Position numbers and translations under genes: made by a program
Notes under the pieces: generated by a model
What the model was told of the DNA's origin: nothing
Seen by the model: the letters and a program-made list of their open reading frames with translations, nothing else
Database searches by the model: none
Origin: CAWJPY01 sp963844865
GTDB taxonomy: Bacteria; Acidobacteriota; Thermoanaerobaculia; Thermoanaerobaculales; Sulfomarinibacteraceae
Direction of reading: 5' to 3'
NCBI GenBank assembly: GCA_963844865.1
Contig: CAWJPY010000003.1
Span: forward strand, 1-64,000
DNA length: 64,000 nt
Part shown: positions 35,302-42,993 of the stretch, piece after piece
How positions within the stretch are numbered: position 1 is the stretch's first letter
Layout: every line of letters begins with the position of its first letter

Positions 35302-36492
35302 ATGCGCGACGTCGTGATCGCGAGCTACGTGCGGTCCGCCCAGTCCCGTTGCCGGCCCAACGACCCCGGCCGTGACTGGCTGTTCAAGATGCGCAGCGAC
35401 GACCTGCTGGCGAGGCTGCTGCCCGAGGCCCTGAAGAGGGCCAAGGTCGAGCCCAAGGAGGTGGACGACTTCACCATGGGCTGCGCCCTGGCGGTGAACG
35501 AGCAGTTCTCCATCGGCGGCCGCATGCCGCTGCTCCTGGCCGACCTCGACCAGCGCACCTCCTGCAAGCTCCTGGACGAGCAGTGCGGCTCCACCATGGC
35601 CGCCTTCCAGATGGGCTTCATGGAGATCGCCCAGGGCTTCGCCGACGTGGTGCTGGTGGGCGGCATGGAGCACATGGACCGCGTGCCCATGGGGGGCGGC
35701 GGATCGATCGAGCTCAACCTGCGCATGTTCCAGGACCCCAAGCTCGCCCACTGGGACTTCTTCACCGCCATGAATATGGGCTGGACCGCCGAGAAGATGG
35801 CCGGGCTCGGCTTCAAGCGCGAGGACATGGACGCCTGGGGCGCCCGCTCCCACCAGCTCGCGTATGCGGCCCAGCAGGAGGGCTTCTTCGACGGCGAGAT
35901 CCTGCCCATCGAGGTGCGCCAGGAGGACGGCAGCAAGATGGTGGTGGACAAGGATCAGGCGGTCCGCTCCGACGCCACCGCCGAGGGCATGGCCGACCTG
36001 AGGCCCGCCTTCCGCAAGGACGGCACCATCACCGCCGGCAACGCCTCGCCCCTGAACGCCGGCGCGGTGGCGCTGGTGCTGATGACCAAGGAGCAGGCCA
36101 AGGCCAAGGGCATCGAGCCCCTGGCCAAGGTGCGCTCCATCGGCTTCGCCGGGGTGGAGCCCGCCATCATGGGCAAGGGCCCCGTGCCGTCGTCCCGACG
36201 TGCCCTGGAGGCCGCCGGCCTCGACGTCTCGGACATCGACTACTGGGAGATCAACGAGGCCTTCGCGGTGGTGGTGCTGTACGCCATCCGCGAGCTCGGT
36301 CTCGACCCCGACAAGGTCAACGTCAAGGGCGGCGGCATCGCCATCGGCCACCCCCTGGGCGCCACCGGCGGCCGCATCATCGGCACCCTGGCCCGCATCC
36401 TCAAGGAGAAGAAGGCCCGCCTGGGCTGCGCCACCATGTGCTGCGGGGGCGGCCAGGGCACCGCAGTCATCATCGAAAACGAAGCGAGCTGA
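35302..36492 (+). CDS. Acetyl-CoA acyltransferase (beta-oxidation thiolase)
   Basis: A 396-residue thiolase. The active-site Cys95 is in LLDEQCGSTMAAF (EQ-C-GSTMAA is a variant of the usual N-x-C-x-SG). His is in IAIGHPLGATGGRI and the second Cys in TMCCGGGQGTAV. NEAFA is present (YWEINEAFAVVVLY). The sequence differs clearly from the thiolase at 25401, in particular in the nucleophile loop, so the two are not duplicates. GGGGGAGAG precedes the ATG. The 3-hydroxyacyl-CoA dehydrogenase gene follows 16 nt after the stop, and a strong terminator closes the pair, giving a two-gene beta-oxidation operon under the promoter at 35039. Confidence 0.93.
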   Translation: MRDVVIASYVRSAQSRCRPNDPGRDWLFKMRSDDLLARLLPEALKRAKVEPKEVDDFTMGCALAVNEQFSIGGRMPLLLADLDQRTSCKLLDEQCGSTMAAFQMGFMEIAQGFADVVLVGGMEHMDRVPMGGGGSIELNLRMFQDPKLAHWDFFTAMNMGWTAEKMAGLGFKREDMDAWGARSHQLAYAAQQEGFFDGEILPIEVRQEDGSKMVVDKDQAVRSDATAEGMADLRPAFRKDGTITAGNASPLNAGAVALVLMTKEQAKAKGIEPLAKVRSIGFAGVEPAIMGKGPVPSSRRALEAAGLDVSDIDYWEINEAFAVVVLYAIRELGLDPDKVNVKGGGIAIGHPLGATGGRIIGTLARILKEKKARLGCATMCCGGGQGTAVIIENEAS

Positions 36493-36508
36493 AGGGAGGA
36501 GGGCGACC

Positions 36509-37669
36509 ATGAACATCGACGACGTCAAGACAGTCGCCATGATCGGCGCCGGGGACATGGGCCACGGCATTGCCGAGGTGGCCCTTCTCGGGGGATACAA
36601 CGTCAACCTCTACGACATCAAGGAGGAGTTCGTCGAAAAGGGCAAGAGCCGGATCTTTCAAAGCCTCGACAAGCTGGTGGACAAGGGCAAGGTCAAGGCC
36701 GAGCACGACCAGGCCATCCGCTCCAAGCTCCTGAAGACCACCACCGACCTCGACGAGGCGGTAGGGAACGCCGACCTGGTCATCGAGGCCGTGCCCGAGA
36801 ACATGGACCTCAAGAAGAAGGTGTTCGGCGACCTCGACAAGCACGCCCCCAAGCACACTCTGTTCGCCTCCAACACCTCGACCATGAGCATCTCCGAAAT
36901 CGCCGAGGCCACCAGCCGCCCCGACAAGGTGCTCGGGCTGCACTACTTCAACCCGGCGGTGCTGATGCGCCTGGTGGAGGTGATCCGGGCCGACAAGACC
37001 TCGGACGAGACCATCCAGATCGGCATGGCCTACGTGGAGAAGATCAAGAAGCTCCCGGTGCTGGTCAAGAAGGACTCCCCGGGCTTCATCGCCAACCGGG
37101 TCAACCAGGCCCCGGCGGTGCTCTTCATGGAGATCGCCGAGCGCGGCGAGATCGAGCCCGAGGCCATGGACGCGTTCATGCGCCTCATCGGCTCCGCCAT
37201 GGGGCCGTACGAGCTCACCGACTACGTGGGCGTCGACGTGGCGGTGGACGTCAGCCGCTACTTCGCGAAGACCCTGGACCCCGAGTACGGTCCGGCGCCG
37301 CACCTCGTCAAGATGATGGAGGAGGGCAAGCTGGGCAAGAAGAGCGGCCAGGGCTACTTCACCTGGCCCAACGGCGAGCGGCCCAAGATCGACCTGGCCA
37401 AGGCCACCAACAAGTTCAGCTTCTTCTGGCCGGTCTTCGTGCAGATCAACGAGGCCACCAAGCTCATCCAGGAGGGGGTGGTCGACACGCTGAACGACGT
37501 CGACCTGGCGCTCATCAACTCCTCGGGCAACCCCATGGGGCCCATCAACCTGGGCCGGTCCATCTCCAAGTGGGACCTCACCGACGGGCTCAACATGCTC
37601 GCCGCCAAGTACGACAAGGAGATCTTCAAGCCCACCCGACGGGTGCTGGAGGGCGGCCACAAGATCTAG
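36509..37669 (+). CDS. 3-hydroxyacyl-CoA dehydrogenase
   Basis: A 386-residue NAD-dependent enzyme. The Rossmann motif is VAMIGAGDMGHGIAEVALLG (~10-29), then the adenine-ribose acidic residue in NLYDI. Catalytic segments are LVIEAVPENMDLKKKVF, FASNTSTMSISEIAEAT, GLHYFNPAVLMRLVEVI with the catalytic His, and KDSPGFIANRVNQAP. Two C-terminal 3HCDH-like helical domains are present (YELTDYVGVDVAVDVSRYF; LINSSGNPMGPINLGRSISK), making it longer than the ~283-residue short form. It converts 3-hydroxyacyl-CoA to 3-ketoacyl-CoA, the substrate of the upstream thiolase. AGGGAGGAG precedes ATG 36509. Confidence 0.94.
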   Translation: MNIDDVKTVAMIGAGDMGHGIAEVALLGGYNVNLYDIKEEFVEKGKSRIFQSLDKLVDKGKVKAEHDQAIRSKLLKTTTDLDEAVGNADLVIEAVPENMDLKKKVFGDLDKHAPKHTLFASNTSTMSISEIAEATSRPDKVLGLHYFNPAVLMRLVEVIRADKTSDETIQIGMAYVEKIKKLPVLVKKDSPGFIANRVNQAPAVLFMEIAERGEIEPEAMDAFMRLIGSAMGPYELTDYVGVDVAVDVSRYFAKTLDPEYGPAPHLVKMMEEGKLGKKSGQGYFTWPNGERPKIDLAKATNKFSFFWPVFVQINEATKLIQEGVVDTLNDVDLALINSSGNPMGPINLGRSISKWDLTDGLNMLAAKYDKEIFKPTRRVLEGGHKI

Positions 37670-37693
37670 CCACTCCCGCTTCGATACGCACAC

Positions 37694-37720
37694 GAGGGGC
37701 CCGTCGACGGGCCCCTCTTT
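37694..37720 (+). terminator. Rho-independent terminator of the thiolase-HADH operon
   Basis: GAGGGGCCCGTC / GACGGGCCCCTC is a perfect 12-bp self-complementary stem followed by TTTGT, 24 nt after the dehydrogenase stop codon. Confidence 0.9.
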
Positions 37721-37855
37721 GTCAATCGGAAGTCCTCGGCACGTCCCGCTTCTCGGGTCGCATCCACGATCGACGCGCTCGACGCACACGCTTCTCGCGA
37801 CGCGATGTTCTCTCGGAGACCGCTCGCCCCGTCGCTGCCGTTGCGGACCGTCTGG

Positions 37856-38803
37856 TCAGCGGCCGGTGTCGGCTTCGGGATGCGCGGTGTCGCCGCGCAA
37901 CATCTGGACGGCGTGAGGCAGGGTGGGCAGGATCGCCTCCAGATTCTCCACCGCCGCCTTGGCGCTGCCGGGCAGGTTCACGATCAGGGTGCGGCGGCGG
38001 ATCCCGCACACCGCCCGCGACAGCCAGGCGTGCGGCGTGATCGTCGACGAGGCCGCCCGCATGGCCTCAGCGAGCCCTGGCACCTCGCGCTCGACGACCC
38101 TGCGCGTGGCCTCGGGGGTGACGTCCCGCTCGGCCAGCCCGGTGCCGCCCACGGTCACCACCAGGCCGAGGTCGCGGTCCGCGAGGTCGACCAGGGTGGC
38201 GGCGATGGTCTCCTCGTCGTCGGGCAGCACCCCGGACCAGGCCGAGCGGGCGCCCAGCTTCGTCTCGAGCAGGCCGGTCACGGCGGGGCCGGCGGTGTCC
38301 TTCGTCTGTCCGGCCGCGCAGCGGTCCGAGACCGTCACCACCGCCACCTGGATCACGTCCGGACCCACCACCTCCAGCACCTCGACCGCGTCGCCTGTGG
38401 CCACCTCGCCGCCGTTGACGACACGGGCGAACAGGCCGCGGCGGGGCATGATGCAGTCCCCGGTCCGGACGTAGATCGCACACCGGCTGTGGCAGACCTT
38501 GCCCACCTGGCTGATGACGAGCTCCGCCTCCCCCACCGCCAGCCGGCTGCCCACCCCGAGGGCGGCCAGGTCGAGGCCGCTCACCACCAGGTTCTCGCCG
38601 AAGGCCCCCGGTTCCAGCTCGAGCTCTGCGGAGCGCATGCCGTCGATGTCGGCCGCATCCAACAGCGACACCTGGCGGTGCCAGCTCCCGGCGTGGGCGT
38701 CGCCCTCGATGCCGTGGTCCGCGACCAGACGCGCCCCCTCCACCGCACGCTTGGGGATCCCGCGGCGCTCGGAGACGCAGACGAAGGCGACGACGCCACT
38801 CAC
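37856..38803 (-). CDS. MOSC domain-MogA fusion protein, molybdenum cofactor biosynthesis
   Basis: A 315-residue fusion. Residues ~1-150 are a MOSC domain, with VEGARLVADHGIEGDAHAG, LELEPGAFGENLVVSGLDL and the conserved Cys segment VCHSRCAIYVRTGDCIMPRR. Residues ~155-315 are a MogA/MoaB-type molybdopterin adenylyltransferase: VAVVTVSDRC, VVTVGGTGLAERDVTPEAT (the GGTG-x-x-x-RD motif) and IVNLPGSAKAAVENLEAIL. MogA activates molybdopterin with ATP before metal insertion; MOSC domains carry sulfur or metal-sulfur for cofactor maturation. GTG 38803 overlaps the moaC stop by 4 nt (GTGA), so the genes are translationally coupled. MOSC-MogA fusions are known in several phyla. Confidence 0.92.
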   Translation of the reverse strand: MSGVVAFVCVSERRGIPKRAVEGARLVADHGIEGDAHAGSWHRQVSLLDAADIDGMRSAELELEPGAFGENLVVSGLDLAALGVGSRLAVGEAELVISQVGKVCHSRCAIYVRTGDCIMPRRGLFARVVNGGEVATGDAVEVLEVVGPDVIQVAVVTVSDRCAAGQTKDTAGPAVTGLLETKLGARSAWSGVLPDDEETIAATLVDLADRDLGLVVTVGGTGLAERDVTPEATRRVVEREVPGLAEAMRAASSTITPHAWLSRAVCGIRRRTLIVNLPGSAKAAVENLEAILPTLPHAVQMLRGDTAHPEADTGR

Positions 38804-39282
38804 TCCGCGCCCCCTCCGGCGTGCCAGTCTCCCGAGCGACCGCCCGACTTGGCGAGGAGGCGCACGCCCTCCAGGACCATGCCCTTGGACAGGGCCTTGA
38901 GCATGTCCACCAGGGTCAGACCGGCCACCGTCGCCGCGGTGAGGGCCTCCATCTCGACGCCGGTGGCCGCCCGAGTGGCGGCCTCCGCGCGAATCACGAT
39001 GCGGTCGGAGCGGGCCTCGAAGTCCACCTTCACGTGGTCGAGGGGGATGTTGTGGCACAAGGGGATCAGCTCGGAGGTGCGCTTGGCGGCCATGACCCCG
39101 GCCAGGCGGGCGGTCTCGTAGACGTTGCCCTTGGGAGTGCGGCCCTCCCTCAGGGCGGCCATCACCTCGGGGCCCGTCACCAGCACGCCCTCGGCCACCG
39201 CCCGGCGGGCCGTGACCTGCTTGTCTCCCACGTCGACCATGCGGGCGGCGCCCTCGTCGTCGAGATGGCTCAGCTCGCCCAC
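38800..39282 (-). CDS. moaC: Cyclic pyranopterin monophosphate synthase MoaC
   Basis: A 160-residue MoaC. It converts the MoaA product 3',8-cH2GTP to cyclic pyranopterin monophosphate. Signature segments are MVDVGDKQVTARRAVAEG, KGNVYETARLAGVMAAKRTS, LIPLCHNIPLDHVKVDFE and GVEMEALTAATVAGLTLVDM, with the catalytic Lys/Asp region LVDMLKALSKGM and the C-terminal LLAKSGGRSGDW. Length is normal. The GTG start at 39282 follows GGAGG. Upstream lies only a 12-codon MoaA-like tail, and downstream the coupled MOSC-MogA gene. Confidence 0.95.
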   Translation of the reverse strand: MGELSHLDDEGAARMVDVGDKQVTARRAVAEGVLVTGPEVMAALREGRTPKGNVYETARLAGVMAAKRTSELIPLCHNIPLDHVKVDFEARSDRIVIRAEAATRAATGVEMEALTAATVAGLTLVDMLKALSKGMVLEGVRLLAKSGGRSGDWHAGGGAE

Positions 39283-39284
39283 CC

Positions 39285-39323
39285 TCAGCCTCCGATGGCC
39301 CGCATGGGATCAGAGCTCCTCAT
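39285..39323 (-). CDS. 12-residue peptide resembling a MoaA C-terminal tail
   Basis: A 13-codon frame (ATG 39323 to TGA 39285) with AAGGAAGG upstream encodes MRSSDPMRAIGG. MoaA (GTP 3',8-cyclase) ends in a conserved M-x-x-I-GG tail whose two glycines are needed for catalysis. The peptide sits where the 3' end of moaA would be expected, directly before moaC (2 nt between its TGA and the moaC start), but no other MoaA sequence precedes it. It is most simply the scar of a deleted moaA that happens to retain a start and ribosome binding site. A functional stand-alone tail peptide is a speculative alternative. Confidence 0.45.
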   Translation of the reverse strand: MRSSDPMRAIGG

Positions 39324-39653
39324 GGCGCCTTCCTTTCGATCCGGGAGGCCGCCGGGCATCCTGAACATCACTGTTCCCGCGTGTGACCGCCCACCGCGCG
39401 ACCCCCAGCCACCACCAGGGTTCCGGCTGACGGGCCGAAAGCCACGGCAGTATCGGTCCCCCACCCGCGCATTGCAAGCATGCGCCCGGCGGCAGCGTTC
39501 GCACGGACCAGCGACTGTCCACTAAGCAGCGTGCCAGGCACCCCTCTCTGGTGCTCCCGAAGCCTCTCGGAGATCATCACGGCCGCCGTCGCTGTCGCCG
39601 CCGTCGCCGTGGGGCTCATCCCACCGTGCCGCGGCCGCCCACCCAATCCCCTT
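39324..39653. other. Intergenic region with a family C half-site
   Basis: This is the left part of the 596-nt gap between the moaA scar and the M28 peptidase stop. No gene is supported. AGCGTGCCAGGCACC followed by CCTCTCTGGTGCTCCCGAAG at about 39529-39560 matches one arm and the downstream block of family C hairpins. The partner arm is missing. GCTGTCGCCGCCGTCGCCG follows at ~39590-39610. Confidence 0.5.
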
Positions 39654-39807
39654 GTCATCCTGAGCACGGGGCTCGGTCCGCCGAGCCACGGGCGAAGGAT
39701 CCCCCGACAGCACCAGACTGGTACCTGCGCTGCGTCCCACGGGCCTTCGGGGGATGGTTCGACTCGTCGCTCGCCGCGGACGGCGAGCTCCTCGCTCACC
39801 ATGACAG
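39654..39807. repeat. Family A long inverted repeat, copy 3
   Basis: GTCATCCTGAGCACGG to CTCACCATGACA, with internal GGCGAAGGATCCCCCGACAG and CCCACGGGCCTTCGGGGGAT. It closely matches the reverse complement of copy 2 at 28549 and is in the same orientation as copy 1 at 28378. Confidence 0.75.
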
Positions 39808-39837
39808 CAACTGGGCACGTGGTGGAGGGCGCTGGCC

Positions 39838-39919
39838 GCTGCCCGCTGCCCCAGTTCGCTACCGCCGTCGCTGTCGCCGCCGCGGACGCTGTCCGCCGAC
39901 GCCGTCGCCCAGGTTCGCG
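39838..39919 (-). repeat. Degenerate GGCGGCAGC-type tract after the M28 peptidase gene
   Basis: On the minus strand, after the TAG: CGCGAACCTGGGCGACGGCG, TCGGCGGACAGCGTCCGCGG, CGGCGACAGCGACGGCGGTA. ACAGCGTCCGCGGC is also found in the tract at 62764 after the FMN reductase gene. Confidence 0.5.
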
Positions 39920-41626
39920 CTAGTGGCTGCCGGCCGCCGTCGGTGTCGTGTCCTGGGCAGCCGCCGCCAGGGCCTGCTGACGGGCGTGCTCGAACTCGTC
40001 TCCCGGTTTCCACGCCGGCATGGCGTCGGCGTCGGCCACCATCAGCCCCGCGTAGAAGCCGAGCTGGGCGTCCTGGATGAGCCCCGAGAAATCCCAGTCC
40101 GGCTCCAGCTCGTCGCTGGGCCGGTGGTAGTGCTCGGCCAGCCACTGGTCGGACCTCTGCTGCCCCCAACCCGCCGGACGGCCCACGTAGTCACGCCCCG
40201 AGCTGAAGTACAGGGCCGGGACGCCGATCTTGGCCAGGCTGAACTGGTCGGAGCGGTAGAAGGCGCCCTTGTCGGGCTCGGTCTCGCCGGTGACGGTGCG
40301 ACCCTGGATGGCGGCCGCGGCCCGGGCCACGTCGTCCATGGTGGACTTGCCGTTGCCCACCAGGGAGATGTCGGAGGTGCGGCCGAAGATGTTGGCACCG
40401 TCGAAGTTGATGCAGGCGGCGATGCGGCCCGCGGGGAACGTCGGATGGCGCGCATACCACTCGGAGCCCAGCAGCCCGGACTCCTCGCCGGTGAAGAAGA
40501 CGAACAGCACCGAGCGTCGGGGGCGCTCCGGCAGCATGGTGAAGGCGCGGGCGATGGCCAGGAGCTGAGCGCACCCGGTGGCGTTGTCACGGGCGCCGTT
40601 GTAGATGGTGTCGCCGGTCTCGTCCGGGGCACCGACCCCCAGGTGGTCGAAGTGCGCGCCGTAGATCACCACCTCCTTGGCGAGCTCCGGGTCGGACCCC
40701 CTGAGCAGGCCCAGGACGTCCGCCGTCTGGCCGTGCTCGATCCGGCTGGTCAGCGCCAGGGAGGTGTGGATGCCCAGGGGCACCGGCTCGAAGGAGCGCT
40801 CGTGGGCCTTGGCCACCAGGGCATCGAGGTCGAACCCGGCCGCGGCCAGCAGCTTGCGGGTCGCGTCCTCGGTGGTCCAGGCCTTGACCTGGAGGCGCGG
40901 CTCGGCTCCCGCCGGCAGCTCGTACTGCTCGCCGGTCCACGAGTTCTGGACCACGCGCCAGCGATAGCCCGCCGACGGCGTGGTGTGGATGATGATGGCG
41001 CCGACCGCGCCCTGCCGCGCGGCCTCCTCGTACTTGTAGTCCCAGCGGCCGTAGTAGAGCCGGCGGTTGCCGGCGAACAGGGCCGGGTCCCAGTCCGGGT
41101 CGTTGTTGAGCATCAGCAGGATCTTGCCCTTCAGGTCGGCGCCCTTGTAGTCGTCCCAGTGGTACTCGGGGGCCTGGATGCCGTAGCCGACGAACACCAC
41201 CTCGGCGTCGGCGACGCCGGCGTGGTTCGCCTGCACGCCGGGAGCGGCGATGAAGTCGTCCCAGAACGCCAGGTCCACGTCGCCTCCCTTGGCGGCGAAG
41301 CGCCAGGTCTTCGGCACCTGTGCGTCGATGCCCACGATGGGGAAGCGCTGCTCCCATGAGCCGTCGGGGCCACCCGGCTCGAGACCGAGGGACTCCAGCT
41401 CGCTGGCCAGGTAGGCGCGCGCGAGGAGCGCCCCCGGCTTCGACGGGGCCCTCCCCTCGAGGAGATCGGACGCCAGGAAGCGCACCTGTCCCCTGATTGC
41501 GGCGGCGGTGATGGCATTGGCAGCCTCGCTGGCCCCCGAGGGCAGCGCAGCGGCGGGCGGTGTCGCCGCAGCGGCGGCGGTGGCGGCAATGGAGAGCAAC
41601 GTGGTCGCGACCCAAGAGAATCTCAC
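39920..41626 (-). CDS. Exported M28 family metallopeptidase
   Basis: A 568-residue aminopeptidase/glutamate carboxypeptidase-like enzyme. GTG 41626 follows GGGGGA, and the signal peptide is RFSWVATTLLSIAATAAAAA. A PA (protease-associated) domain insert lies at ~130-260 (VVFVGYGIQAPEYHWDDYKG; LKGKILLMLNNDP). The di-zinc M28 core carries the expected ligands in IYGAHFDHLGVG (His, Asp), NGARDNATGCAQLL (bridging Asp), FFTGEESGLLGSEWYA (general-base and ligand Glu), ACINFDGANIFG (Asp) and HYHRPSDELEPDWD (His). It would release N-terminal residues from peptides in the periplasm or outside the cell, complementing the endopeptidases. The C-terminal ~40 residues are Ala/Gln-rich. Confidence 0.93.
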   Translation of the reverse strand: MRFSWVATTLLSIAATAAAAATPPAAALPSGASEAANAITAAAIRGQVRFLASDLLEGRAPSKPGALLARAYLASELESLGLEPGGPDGSWEQRFPIVGIDAQVPKTWRFAAKGGDVDLAFWDDFIAAPGVQANHAGVADAEVVFVGYGIQAPEYHWDDYKGADLKGKILLMLNNDPDWDPALFAGNRRLYYGRWDYKYEEAARQGAVGAIIIHTTPSAGYRWRVVQNSWTGEQYELPAGAEPRLQVKAWTTEDATRKLLAAAGFDLDALVAKAHERSFEPVPLGIHTSLALTSRIEHGQTADVLGLLRGSDPELAKEVVIYGAHFDHLGVGAPDETGDTIYNGARDNATGCAQLLAIARAFTMLPERPRRSVLFVFFTGEESGLLGSEWYARHPTFPAGRIAACINFDGANIFGRTSDISLVGNGKSTMDDVARAAAAIQGRTVTGETEPDKGAFYRSDQFSLAKIGVPALYFSSGRDYVGRPAGWGQQRSDQWLAEHYHRPSDELEPDWDFSGLIQDAQLGFYAGLMVADADAMPAWKPGDEFEHARQQALAAAAQDTTPTAAGSH

Positions 41627-41717
41627 GAACGTCCCCCTTTCGTCCCGGCCCACAACTCTAACGCAGCGTCGAGACAAGGTCGACCCGTCCGGTGAGAAGA
41701 ATCAATCCTCTCGTCAA

Positions 41718-41753
41718 GGTTGCGAAAGGCTCTCGGAGAGGTATCTCGCAACC
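41718..41753 (+). promoter_or_regulatory. Promoter with perfect 8-bp inverted repeat upstream of carA
   Basis: TTGCGA (41720-41725), a 16-nt spacer and TATCTC (41742-41747) form a promoter-like pair. GGTTGCGA (41718-41725) and TCGCAACC (41746-41753) are exact reverse complements that bracket it, so they could be an operator or form an RNA hairpin. A second, weaker TACACT box lies near 41820, closer to carA. Confidence 0.5.
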
Positions 41754-41889
41754 GAGGCGCGGCCGGCGACGAGTCCCTCGCACCGTCGTGCTGCCTACGC
41801 GCTGCCAACGCCGACCTGTTACACTCCCCGCCCAGATGGGCGCCGTCGGGCAGCGGCGACCACCCCCATGCCAACCCCAGGAGGCACCG

Positions 41890-42993
41890 GTGCGCCGCGG
41901 GCGACTCAGACTTGAGGACGGAACCGTACTGGAGGGTCTGGCCTTCGGAGCCCAGCACCCGGTGGCTGGGGAGGTGGTCTTCAACACCGGCATGGTGGGG
42001 TACCCCGAGTCCCTCACCGACCCTTCCTACGCCGGGCAGATCCTGGTCCTCACCTATCCCCTGGTGGGGAACTACGGCGTGCCGGCGGCGAGGAGGGATG
42101 GGTACGGGCTGCCCGTCGGCTTCGAGTCGGAGCGCATCCAGGCGGCCGGGCTCGTGGTGTGGGAGCACTCGGAACGTTACAGCCACCACGGCGCCGCCCG
42201 CAGCCTGGACGCGTGGCTGGCCGGGGAAGGCATCCCTGCCCTGGCCGGGATCGACACCCGCGCGCTCACCAAGCGGCTGCGCGCCAAGGGCACCATGCTG
42301 GGCGCCATCGAGCTCGAGGACAGCGAGCCGCCGGCCCTGTCCGACCCGAACGCCACCGACCTGGTGGCGACCGTCAGCGTGCACGAGGTCCTGCGCTACG
42401 ACAGCGGCGGCCCCGACGCGCCCACCGTCGCTCTCCTGGACTGTGGCTGCAAGGCCAACATCATCCGCAGCCTGCTCGAGCGCGGCCTGAACGTCGTGCG
42501 GGTGCCCCACGACCACTACTTCCTGGGCATGGACTTCGACGCCCTGGTCATTTCCAACGGGCCCGGAGACCCCCGGATGTGTACGGCGGCGATCCGCAAC
42601 GTCGAGCGGGCCCTGGCCCTCGACGTTCCGATCCTGGGGGTCTGCCTCGGCAACCAGCTCCTGGCCCTGGCCCTGGGTCTGGAGACCTTCAAGCTGCCCT
42701 TCGGGCACCGCAGTCAGAACCAGCCCTGCATCGAGCTGGACGAGACCGGGCAGGGTGAGAAGCGATGCGTGATCACCTCCCAGAACCATGGCTTCGCGGT
42801 CCGGCCCGACGGCCTGCCCAGCGACTGGAGGTTGTGGTTCGTCAACGCCAACGACGGCACGGTGGAGGGCATCCGCCACGTCTCCAGACCCGTGCGATCG
42901 GTCCAGTTCCACCCCGAGGCCACCCCGGGGCCCGTGGACTCGGCCTGGATCTTCGACGACTTCGCCGACCTCCTCAAAGGAGGACGCCGATGA
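41890..42993 (+). CDS. carA: Carbamoyl-phosphate synthase small subunit
   Basis: A 367-residue glutamine amidotransferase subunit that passes ammonia to CarB for carbamoyl phosphate, feeding arginine and pyrimidine synthesis. The N-terminal CPSase domain has LEDGTVLEGLAFGAQHPVAG and FNTGMVGYPESLTDPSYAGQ. The class I amidotransferase domain has VALLDCGCKANIIRSLL, ISNGPGDPR, the nucleophile in ILGVCLGNQLLALALG, TSQNHGFAV and the His/Glu of VQFHPEATPGP. The His usually following CLG is Asn here (CLGNQ), a variant I recall in some CarA lineages. GTG 41890 follows GGAGG. The carB start overlaps the stop (ATGA). Confidence 0.95.
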   Translation: MRRGRLRLEDGTVLEGLAFGAQHPVAGEVVFNTGMVGYPESLTDPSYAGQILVLTYPLVGNYGVPAARRDGYGLPVGFESERIQAAGLVVWEHSERYSHHGAARSLDAWLAGEGIPALAGIDTRALTKRLRAKGTMLGAIELEDSEPPALSDPNATDLVATVSVHEVLRYDSGGPDAPTVALLDCGCKANIIRSLLERGLNVVRVPHDHYFLGMDFDALVISNGPGDPRMCTAAIRNVERALALDVPILGVCLGNQLLALALGLETFKLPFGHRSQNQPCIELDETGQGEKRCVITSQNHGFAVRPDGLPSDWRLWFVNANDGTVEGIRHVSRPVRSVQFHPEATPGPVDSAWIFDDFADLLKGGRR

